From an uncultured Clostridia bacterium (GTDB lineage: Bacteria > Bacillota > Clostridia > Monoglobales > Monoglobaceae): DNA of 5,263 nt. The notes under the pieces are model-generated. The model saw only the letters and a list, made by a program, of their open reading frames with translations. It ran no database searches and was not told the origin of the DNA. The stretch spans positions 1-5,263 of the forward strand of contig CAKSIW010000106.1 in the NCBI GenBank assembly GCA_934463175.1. Direction: 5' to 3'. The translations under genes and the position numbers were made by a program. The first letter of the stretch is position 1, and every line of letters begins with the position of its first letter. Of the stretch, positions 1 to 5,263 are shown piece after piece.

Positions 1-153
1 GGGGTTGTCGCAATTTTGGACAGCCGTGTTAATTCTACGGGAAAATACAGAAACATTGTACTTGAATCGTTGTTTGACGCAGAGGTGACAAATAATATAA
101 CAAGCGTTGAAAGATTTATTATGGAAAAAAAGAAGCCGGATTATTTTGAATAA
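1..153 (+). CDS. C-terminal end of a DinG/Rad3-like ATP-dependent helicase (partial)
   Basis: Frame 1 is open from the first base to a TAA at 151-153 and gives the last 50 residues of a protein that starts upstream. The segment begins GVVAILDSRV, which resembles helicase motif VI of the DinG/Rad3 (XPD-like) superfamily 2 helicases, where a conserved D-x-R lies near the C-terminus. It continues with YRNIVLESL, then a stretch ending VERFI and a lysine-rich tail ending DYFE, again like the end of DinG-type proteins. Family members unwind DNA using ATP, and such helicases are sometimes carried on Firmicutes mobile elements. The Walker motifs and any iron-sulfur cysteines would lie outside the window, so activity cannot be judged. 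The family call rests on a short tail and is moderate. A hairpin overlaps the stop codon, so this gene probably ends its own transcript. Confidence 0.65.
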   Translation, partial: GVVAILDSRVNSTGKYRNIVLESLFDAEVTNNITSVERFIMEKKKPDYFE

Positions 154-169
154 ATCCGGCTTGTCTTTC
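133..169 (+). terminator. Rho-independent terminator-like hairpin overlapping the helicase stop codon
   Basis: AAGCCGGATT (133-142) is perfectly complementary to AATCCGGCTT (153-162), giving a 10-bp stem with a 10-nt loop that contains most of the TAA stop. The downstream tract GTCTTTC is only moderately T-rich, so termination could be partial. The position between the helicase and the next gene supports a terminator, and its weak T tract would allow some read-through into the small gene at 199. Confidence 0.6.
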
Positions 170-184
170 ATAGTATGGAATAAC

Positions 185-190
185 AGGAGG
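185..190 (+). promoter_or_regulatory. Ribosome binding site deciding the start of the 81-residue gene
   Basis: AGGAGG at 185-190 lies 8 nt before the ATG at 199. An in-frame TTG at 193 would leave only 2 nt, so ATG 199 is preferred. Confidence 0.8.
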
Positions 191-198
191 TTTTGATT

Positions 199-444
199 AT
201 GGTAAATTTGAATACATTAAAAAATGTTGATGTTCGCACGGTTGACAAATCTACACTTACGGATATAAGCAGTGTAAAAATAAATCCCAATGACAGCCCC
301 GAAAAAAAGATGAAGGATTATATAAACCAAATCAAAAATCCGTATTGCTTTTTATGCAATGGTTATGCGGTAAAGGTTGAATTTGCAAATACTGCAAGAA
401 CAATCGAGGACTGTTTTTCAGATTATATAGAAAATTTGATTTAG
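199..444 (+). CDS. Small conserved protein with a CxxC pair, upstream of serine recombinases
   Basis: This encodes 81 residues, starting at the ATG placed 8 nt after AGGAGG and stopping at TAG. The N-terminal half contains VDVRTVD and LTDISSVKI. The middle contains IKNPYCFLC, with Cys50 and Cys53 forming a CxxC pair, followed by AVKVEFANT. The tail is acidic with a further Cys72 and ends in a helix-like DYIENLI. No signal peptide or membrane segment is visible. From memory it resembles a family of about 80-90-residue Clostridia proteins of unknown function encoded ahead of serine recombinases in mobile elements, possibly the family named DUF6870; that name is unverified. The single CxxC could bind metal only as a dimer or with other ligands. 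Because it sits directly ahead of three recombinases, a role as an accessory or directionality factor is conceivable, but nothing in the sequence proves it. It is separated from the recombinases by a promoter, so it may be transcribed independently. Confidence 0.8.
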   Translation: MVNLNTLKNVDVRTVDKSTLTDISSVKINPNDSPEKKMKDYINQIKNPYCFLCNGYAVKVEFANTARTIEDCFSDYIENLI

Positions 445-475
445 CTAACTTATACAAAATTATTCAAACCCGAAA

Positions 476-525
476 AAAAGTCTGGACTCAATGTGTTTTT
501 TATGATATAATGAATTCAGACTTTT
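476..525. repeat. 50-bp imperfect palindrome enclosing the recombinase promoter
   Basis: The outer arms AAAAGTCTG (476-484) and CAGACTTTT (517-525) are perfect inverted repeats. The symmetry extends inward to 490 and 511 with only two mismatched pairs (485/516 and 487/514), giving 13 of 15 paired positions around a 20-nt centre. The left arm overlaps the -35 box and the right arm covers the predicted transcription start. This placement fits an operator for a dimeric or multimeric regulator, including possible autoregulation by a recombinase. An alternative reading is a weak terminator of the 81-residue gene, since the right arm ends in TTTT after CAGAC. Confidence 0.65.
483..511 (+). promoter_or_regulatory. 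Extended -10 sigma-A-type promoter for the recombinase operon
   Basis: TATAAT at 506-511 is a perfect -10 box, preceded by TGA (503-505), which makes a TGN extended -10. TGGACT at 483-488 matches 4 of 6 bases of the TTGACA -35 consensus with an ideal 17-nt spacer. Transcription would start near 518, giving a leader of about 90 nt before the first recombinase. It lies inside the 476-525 palindrome, so a protein bound there would probably block it. Confidence 0.75.
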
Positions 526-558
526 AAATGAATAAGATAAATGCCGAAACTCTTGGAT

Positions 559-584
559 ATTAGCACGGGTTTGATCTGCCTAAT
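559..584 (+). other. Weak hairpin in the recombinase mRNA leader
   Basis: ATTAGCA (559-565) can pair with TGCCTAAT (577-584) as seven base pairs with one bulged C, closing an 11-nt loop. It ends 10 nt before the AGGAGG of the first recombinase. ATATTA (557-562) could instead pair with TAATAT (587-592), so two alternative folds exist. No known riboswitch class is recognised. Confidence 0.25.
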
Positions 585-594
585 GTTAATATAC

Positions 595-600
595 AGGAGG
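595..600 (+). promoter_or_regulatory. Ribosome binding site of the first recombinase
   Basis: AGGAGG sits 7 nt before the ATG at 608, which is near-optimal spacing and fixes that start. Confidence 0.85.
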
Positions 601-607
601 ATTTTTT

Positions 608-2233
608 ATGCCTAAAACAAAGCAATTTTATGCGATTCTCTATCTTCGTCTTTCCAAGGAGGACGGAGATAAGGAGGAAAGCTACAGTATTTCAAATCAG
701 CGTGATTTGGGGCTTGATTATTTAAGTAAGCATCCCGAAATCAAGCTTGTTCACACTCTGGTCGATGATGGGTTCACGGGCTCGAATTTTGAAAGACCGA
801 GTTTTCAAAAGATGATAGAATTGATAACAAAGGGAAAGGTCAACTGCGTTATCGTTAAGGATTTGTCCCGTTTTGCAAGAGATTATGTCGGTTCCGGATA
901 TTATCTCGAAAAGCTGTTTCCGTCAATGGGCGTCAGATTTATTTCCATAAATGATAATATTGATTTTCTGACAGATGACAGTTCAAACACAAAGCTGATT
1001 ATGGCTTTTAAAAATGTTCTGAATGATTCATATATCAGAGATATTTCGGTAAAAATCAGAAGTCAGTTTGAAATTAAACGCAAAAAAGGCGAATACATAG
1101 GTGCTTTTGTGACATATGGTTATCTGAAATCGGAAGAAGATAAGCATAAGCTTGTTGTGGATAAATATGTTGCCGAAATTATCAAAACTATTTTTAATAT
1201 GCGTATGCAGGGGATCAGTGCATCCGCTATCGCCGATAAATTAAATGCTACAAATGTACCATCTCCGGCAGAACATAAAAAGGAAATGGGCAGCAATTTC
1301 AGCGCCAATCTGCAAAAAAGGCATGAGGCAAAATGGTCGGCAAAGGCTGTTATTCGCATACTTAAAAATGAAATATATACGGGAACGCTTATCCAAGGTA
1401 AAAACACGACCGCAAATTATAAGGTTAAAAAAGTGATCGAACGGGATCGGAGCGAATGGTCGGTTATTCCGAATAATCATGAGGCAATTATATCAAAGGA
1501 ACAATTTGATACTGTTCAAAGGCTTATAGCAAATGATACAAGAGTAAAACCGGGAAATAAAACACCATATCTGTTTTCGGGATTTATTGAGTGTGCCGAT
1601 TGCCATTCATCGCTTGTCAGACGATGCAATAAATCCAATGATAAGACTTATGCTTACTATATGTGTTCAACAAACAAACTCGGTTTGGGTTGTTCTTCTC
1701 ATAGGGTAAATGAAAATGTGTTACATATAGCGGTTTTGACAGCAGTCAATACATATTGCAAAAATATATCGGATTTATCTGTAAAGCTAAATCGTATTTC
1801 GCTGGATAAAATAAAAACAGCACAGACAAAAAGAATAGATGATGCCGAAAAGAAAAAGAAAAATGATATTGATGATTTGAAACACACAATATCGGTTGTT
1901 AAAGCAAGATGCTTGGAAAATCTTGAAACACAAGCTGCCTGCAACGAAATTTGTGCCGATATTTATAATGAAATTGCAAGGCTTGAAGATGAAATTCTTA
2001 AACTGTCGGTTGAAAAAAATAATGTTCTGAGCGAATATGAAAAAAATATTGCGTGGATAGCAGCATTTACTCAAATGGGTGAGTTAAAGGAGCTTAATCG
2101 CACGGTATTGGCAAGGCTTGTTGACAGAATTTATGTGTATGAGGATAAGAGAATAGTGATTCGATTTAATTATCAGGATAAGTATGAGGAATTGTTGAAA
2201 TTTGAGCAAAAACTAAATAAGGAGGCTGTGTGA
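608..2233 (+). CDS. Large serine recombinase, first of three
   Basis: This 541-residue protein is a site-specific DNA recombinase of the large serine class, which cuts both strands at paired att sites through a 5'-phosphoserine link and rejoins them after subunit rotation. The catalytic domain covers about residues 7-150. YLRLS gives Arg14 and nucleophile Ser16, Gln31 lies in SISNQ, TGSNFERP is at 57-64, and VKDLSRFAR gives Arg88 and Arg91. YIRDIS (142-147) lies in the linking helix region. The recombinase DNA-binding domain spans about 165-310 (GYLKSEEDKHKLVVD near its start). A zinc ribbon follows with Cys329, Cys332, Cys353 and Cys362. A lysine- and glutamate-rich coiled coil runs from about 387 to 480, before a short basic C-terminal segment. 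Length and domains are complete for the family and every catalytic residue expected is present, so it is probably active. It is first in the operon behind the palindromic promoter. Whether it integrates, excises or needs its neighbours cannot be told from sequence. Confidence 0.95.
   Translation: MPKTKQFYAILYLRLSKEDGDKEESYSISNQRDLGLDYLSKHPEIKLVHTLVDDGFTGSNFERPSFQKMIELITKGKVNCVIVKDLSRFARDYVGSGYYLEKLFPSMGVRFISINDNIDFLTDDSSNTKLIMAFKNVLNDSYIRDISVKIRSQFEIKRKKGEYIGAFVTYGYLKSEEDKHKLVVDKYVAEIIKTIFNMRMQGISASAIADKLNATNVPSPAEHKKEMGSNFSANLQKRHEAKWSAKAVIRILKNEIYTGTLIQGKNTTANYKVKKVIERDRSEWSVIPNNHEAIISKEQFDTVQRLIANDTRVKPGNKTPYLFSGFIECADCHSSLVRRCNKSNDKTYAYYMCSTNKLGLGCSSHRVNENVLHIAVLTAVNTYCKNISDLSVKLNRISLDKIKTAQTKRIDDAEKKKKNDIDDLKHTISVVKARCLENLETQAACNEICADIYNEIARLEDEILKLSVEKNNVLSEYEKNIAWIAAFTQMGELKELNRTVLARLVDRIYVYEDKRIVIRFNYQDKYEELLKFEQKLNKEAV
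2219..2225 (+). promoter_or_regulatory. Ribosome binding site of the second recombinase
   Basis: AAGGAGG lies inside the last codons of the first recombinase. It is 10 nt before ATG 2236 and only 4 nt before an in-frame GTG at 2230 that overlaps the upstream TGA by 4 nt. ATG 2236 is preferred on codon type and spacing, but the GTG start, which adds two residues, cannot be excluded. Confidence 0.75.
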
Positions 2234-2235
2234 TT

Positions 2236-3924
2236 ATGGCAAGGAAAAGCAAACGAATGATTGCTGCCGAACAAGCGGTCCCTTTAAGCGGTAATATTTA
2301 TAATGTTGCAGTATATGTAAGACTATCTATTGAAGATAAGTATTATAAAAACGGAACGGATTCACTATCCACTCAAGAGGAAATGGCGCTTGAATATCTG
2401 AAAGACAAAGCTGATATGAAGCTGTATAAGGTGTATTCGGATAACGGCGAAACAGGCTCAAATTTTGAACGGCAAGGCTTTCAAGATATGATGTATGATG
2501 TTTATAACGGGAAGGTAAATTGTATTATAGTAAAAGATTTATCACGCTTTGGACGGGAATATATAGAAATGGGTGATTATCTTGAAAAAATCTTTCCGCT
2601 TATAGGCGTAAGGTTTATCGCAATAAACGATAATTACGATAATAATGTGACAGCGTTTGATATTTCCGTTCCGATAAAGAATATCATAAATACGCTTTAT
2701 GCAAAGGATTTATCAAAAAAATCTGCGGCAGCACTCAGAATAAAACAGCAGAACGGCGAATTTATCGGCTCATATGCGGCATATGGGTATATGAAATCAA
2801 AGGAAGATAAACATAAAATCGTGATTGATGAAGAAACCGCACCTGTTGTTAAAATGATATTTGAGTGGAAAGCACAGGGGCTTGGATATGCCTCAATGGG
2901 CAGGAAACTGTATGATATGGGTATTATGCCGCCATGCCGATACAGATATGATAAAGGAATTTTAAAGGATAAAAGATATTCTGATATTGTGTTTTGGAGA
3001 CGAGGAACATTAAAAACAATTCTTGAAAATGAAGTATATATCGGTAATATGGTGCAGGGTAGAAGAAAATCACGATTTTTTGAAGGCATGAATGAAGTTA
3101 AAGTCGATAAACAAGATTGGTCTATTGTTAAAAACACACATGAACCGATTATATCGCAAGAATTGTTTGACAAGGTTCAAAAGCAGCTTGCAATGACAAA
3201 AGAAAGGTATTTTGAGAATCTCGGCAAGTATGACAAGATAAGCAATAAGGAAAACATTTTTAAAACAAAAGTTGTATGCGGTGATTGTGGAGCACCTTTA
3301 ACAAGATATAAGAGCGTGAAGCCTGAAAACAAGAATAAAGTACATTATTCTTACATTTGTCCACATCATGCTTTATATCCTACACAGTGCAGTTTTCATT
3401 CAATTTCTGAAAATGATTTGAAGAAAATTGTTATGGGTTCGATAAAAATGCAGATGTCATATCTGTCTGATATGGAAATAATGTTTTTAAATATTGCAAG
3501 TAGCAAGGAAGTTAAGAAAAAACAAGCAGGTCTTACAAGAGCTATAAGTGACAGCCTTGCAAATATTTCATATATCAGAACAAGCCGTATCCGTATTGCT
3601 TCGGATTTGGCAAAAGGGCTGATTTGTGATGAAGAATTTAACACAATCAAAAATGAATTTGACAAGCAGCTTCGTGCGGAAACAGAGAAGCTTGACGGAA
3701 TAAGGAAAAAGCGTGATAAATTCGATAAAATAATATCTGCTCCTAAATGGATTAGTGAATTAAAGAAATATCACGATTCAAAAATTCTGACAAGGGATAT
3801 GGTTGAAGCTTTTATCAAAAAAATTATAATATATCCCGATAAGCGTATAGAGATAATGTGGACATACAGTGGCAATCAATCCGAACTAATGTCGCTCATC
3901 CGTGGAGGTGAGGAAATTGCTTGA
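2236..3924 (+). CDS. Large serine recombinase, second of three
   Basis: From ATG 2236 this encodes 562 residues (564 if the GTG at 2230 is used). It begins with about 20 extra residues, rich in lysine and arginine at the start, before the catalytic domain. YVRLS gives Arg29 and nucleophile Ser31, Gln47 is in SLSTQ, TGSNFERQ is at 73-80 and VKDLSRFGR gives Arg104 and Arg107. The recombinase domain starts around 179 (YGYMKSKEDKHK). The zinc ribbon cysteines are 348, 351, 375 and 385, and a basic coiled-coil region occupies roughly 415-520. Relative to its neighbours it has Gln80 where they have proline after the conserved arginine, and YAKDLS (155-160) where they have a Y-x-R-D-x-S form; neither residue is a known catalytic one. 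The catalytic set is intact, so it is probably functional. Its start is 2 nt after the stop of the first recombinase and its end overlaps the third by 8 nt, which implies translational coupling. Confidence 0.95.
   Translation: MARKSKRMIAAEQAVPLSGNIYNVAVYVRLSIEDKYYKNGTDSLSTQEEMALEYLKDKADMKLYKVYSDNGETGSNFERQGFQDMMYDVYNGKVNCIIVKDLSRFGREYIEMGDYLEKIFPLIGVRFIAINDNYDNNVTAFDISVPIKNIINTLYAKDLSKKSAAALRIKQQNGEFIGSYAAYGYMKSKEDKHKIVIDEETAPVVKMIFEWKAQGLGYASMGRKLYDMGIMPPCRYRYDKGILKDKRYSDIVFWRRGTLKTILENEVYIGNMVQGRRKSRFFEGMNEVKVDKQDWSIVKNTHEPIISQELFDKVQKQLAMTKERYFENLGKYDKISNKENIFKTKVVCGDCGAPLTRYKSVKPENKNKVHYSYICPHHALYPTQCSFHSISENDLKKIVMGSIKMQMSYLSDMEIMFLNIASSKEVKKKQAGLTRAISDSLANISYIRTSRIRIASDLAKGLICDEEFNTIKNEFDKQLRAETEKLDGIRKKRDKFDKIISAPKWISELKKYHDSKILTRDMVEAFIKKIIIYPDKRIEIMWTYSGNQSELMSLIRGGEEIA
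3904..3911 (+). promoter_or_regulatory. Ribosome binding site deciding the TTG start of the third recombinase
   Basis: GGAGGTGA is an 8-nt perfect match to the Shine-Dalgarno consensus, inside the end of the second recombinase. GGAGG ends 8 nt before TTG 3917. An in-frame GTG at 3908 lies within this site and so cannot use it. Confidence 0.75.
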
Positions 3925-5263
3925 TAAGTATGTTATAGTAAAATATCTAAGGTTATCATTGGATGACGGCGATAAAGAGGAAAGTGACAGTATCGGAAAT
4001 CAACGAAATCTGCTTGACTATTATATACATCAGATTTTTAAAGACAAGAACATTGAAAAAATTGAAATAGTCGATGACGGATATTCCGGTACAAATATGA
4101 ACAGACCGGGTATGAAAAGACTGCTTATTTTAGCGGAAACCAAACAAATAAACTGCGTTATTGTCAAGGACTTTTCAAGATTCGCAAGAGATTATATTGA
4201 GGTCGGACGATATGCTGAACAGAAGTTCCCCGAATGGCAGATACGCTTTATCTCCGTAAATGACGGATATGACAGCAACGATTTCAGAGGAATTACGGGC
4301 GGTATTGATATGGCTTTAAAAAGCATTGCATATACAATGTATAGCCGTGACTTATCCGAAAAAGTAAAAAGTGCAAGAAAAATATTGCAAAAGCAGGGAA
4401 AATATTTTGCACCGTATGCATTTTTTGGATATAATAAATCGCCTGATGATAAGCATAAGTTGATAGTTGATCCCATTGCGGCAAAAATAGTAAAGAGAAT
4501 ATTTGCACTGCGTATTTCGGGATCCTCACCGGCACAAATTGCATATATTCTGAATGAGGATAAGGTCCCAACGCCATCGGTTTATAAAAAGATGAATGAT
4601 CCGCTCACAAGAGATTGGAATACTGTCAGCGAATATTGCAAGTGGAGTTCAGGTACGGTTGGTAATATACTTCGTGATGAGCGTTATACAGGTAAACTGA
4701 TTGCACAAAAGTACGAGCGTATAGCAGTCGGAAGCTCAAAGGTTCGCGCTGTTGCATCGGAAAATCGTATCGTTGTACCGAACACGCACGAGTCGATTAT
4801 ATCGCAGAAAACCTACGATGAGGTGCAGGCATTATCGAAACGAAAAAAGCGTAGTAATACAAGTAAATTTTCTTTGGCAAGTTTGGTGTGCTGCGGTGGA
4901 TGTAAACATAAGATGTCTATGTCAAAAACACAAATAAAAGACACATCCTATTGGTGTGATTATAAGCGTTTTTCTGCAAATAATGACTGCTTTCAAGGAC
5001 GAATATTTGAACAGGATTTGGTTGAGATTTTGAAAACAATAATCAAAACAGAACTTGAAAAGACTGTTGATATATCCAAAGCGCAGGAAAAAGTCGATAA
5101 GCTTATGAACAAAAATAAAAAAGCTGTATTGATGCTTCAAAAAAATGTAGACAGTGAAAAGAAAAGAAAATTGACAGAATACATGAAGCTCACAAAAAAT
5201 GAAATTACCGAAGATGAATTTGTTAAAAACAGAGCCGAAATTGATAAGAGAATTGAGGTGCTG
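3917..5263 (+). CDS. Large serine recombinase, third of three (C-terminus beyond window)
   Basis: The frame is open for 449 codons from TTG 3917 to the last base. TTG is chosen because GGAGGTGA lies at proper spacing and no ATG precedes the conserved region; it overlaps the second recombinase stop by 8 nt. The protein begins MLDKYVIVKYLRLS, giving Arg12 and nucleophile Ser14. Gln29 is in SIGNQ, SGTNMNRPG is at 57-65, and VKDFSRFAR gives Arg88 and Arg91. YSRDLS (142-147) leads into the recombinase domain (GYNKSPDDKHKLIVD near its start, to about residue 310). The zinc ribbon uses Cys326, Cys329, Cys347 and Cys358, with an extra Cys325 next to the first. A lysine-rich coiled coil begins near 375 and is still running at the edge. 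By comparison with its neighbours roughly 80-110 residues are missing. Its N-terminal motif (DGDKEES after the catalytic serine) resembles the first recombinase more than the second. No disruption is seen. Confidence 0.93.
   Translation, partial: MLDKYVIVKYLRLSLDDGDKEESDSIGNQRNLLDYYIHQIFKDKNIEKIEIVDDGYSGTNMNRPGMKRLLILAETKQINCVIVKDFSRFARDYIEVGRYAEQKFPEWQIRFISVNDGYDSNDFRGITGGIDMALKSIAYTMYSRDLSEKVKSARKILQKQGKYFAPYAFFGYNKSPDDKHKLIVDPIAAKIVKRIFALRISGSSPAQIAYILNEDKVPTPSVYKKMNDPLTRDWNTVSEYCKWSSGTVGNILRDERYTGKLIAQKYERIAVGSSKVRAVASENRIVVPNTHESIISQKTYDEVQALSKRKKRSNTSKFSLASLVCCGGCKHKMSMSKTQIKDTSYWCDYKRFSANNDCFQGRIFEQDLVEILKTIIKTELEKTVDISKAQEKVDKLMNKNKKAVLMLQKNVDSEKKRKLTEYMKLTKNEITEDEFVKNRAEIDKRIEVL

Larger units (their letters stand above)
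541..615 (+). other. Possible 24-codon leader reading frame overlapping the first recombinase start
   Basis: An ATG at 541 opens 24 codons (beginning MPKLLDISTG, then a hydrophobic stretch LICLMLIY and RRIFYA) to a TAA at 613-615, overlapping the recombinase ATG at 608 by 8 nt in another frame. It runs through the AGGAGG at 595-600. No ribosome binding site precedes it, so translation is doubtful. If it is translated, terminating ribosomes could couple to or interfere with initiation of the recombinase. It may equally be a chance frame. Confidence 0.2.

Noticed and set aside
146..176. Promoter for the 81-residue gene (TTGAAT and TAGTAT)
   Set aside because: The spacer is 19 nt, both boxes match poorly, and the region overlaps the terminator hairpin.
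476..525. Invertible promoter switch flanked by inverted repeats
   Set aside because: The arms are 9 bp and the segment between them about 32 nt, far shorter than known invertible promoters. The pairing continues inward into the promoter, as in an operator rather than two separate recombination sites.
1847..1863. A-rich run in the first recombinase as a programmed frameshift site
   Set aside because: The run encodes the lysine-rich coiled coil, the frame continues normally to a family-typical C-terminus, and no downstream stimulatory structure is apparent.
2697..3173. 158-codon reading frame on the minus strand
   Set aside because: It lies wholly within the second recombinase, antisense to a strongly supported gene. 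Its translation is cysteine- and serine-rich with no recognisable domain, as expected of a shadow frame.
3908..3916. GTG 3908 as the start of the third recombinase
   Set aside because: It lies within the ribosome binding site and has no suitably spaced site of its own, whereas TTG 3917 does.
4752..4937. 61-codon plus-strand reading frame
   Set aside because: It is out of frame within the recombinase and zinc-ribbon region of the third recombinase, whose own frame is uninterrupted and motif-rich here.
608..5263. Recent tandem triplication of one recombinase gene
   Set aside because: The three proteins share architecture and motifs but differ at many positions by eye, including domain lengths and zinc-ribbon spacing, so any duplication is ancient or the genes have separate origins.

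Overview
The window is AT-rich and every gene reads left to right. Strong AGGAGG-type ribosome binding sites, UGA and UAA/UAG stops and the protein families point to a low-GC member of the Firmicutes, most likely a gut-type Clostridia. It looks like the integration/recombination end of a mobile element (integrative and conjugative or mobilizable element). This assignment is inference from gene content, because no attachment site or element end is visible.

Layout: (1) 1-153 is the C-terminal tail of a protein resembling a DinG/Rad3-type helicase, closed by a hairpin (133-162) that overlaps its stop codon. (2) 199-444 is a small 81-residue protein with a CxxC pair and a strong ribosome binding site. 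(3) 445-607 is a regulatory gap. It holds an extended -10 promoter (483-511) lying inside a 50-bp imperfect palindrome (476-525), followed by a roughly 90-nt leader with a weak hairpin and two short reading frames, one of which overlaps the start of the first recombinase. (4) 608-2233, 2236-3924 and 3917-5263 (running off the window) are three consecutive large serine recombinases.

All three recombinases show the same architecture: an N-terminal resolvase-type catalytic domain with an intact YxRxS serine motif and SRFxR arginine motif, a 'recombinase' DNA-binding domain, a four-cysteine zinc ribbon and a C-terminal coiled coil. They are clearly diverged from each other, so they are not a recent duplication. 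Their junctions are very tight (a 2-nt gap or 4-nt overlap, then an 8-nt overlap with a TTG start), which suggests one co-translated operon driven from the palindromic promoter. The most interesting possibility is that the three act together as a multi-subunit integrase, with the small upstream protein as a possible accessory factor. The third recombinase has an open frame through the last base of the window, so its C-terminus is missing only because the window ends.
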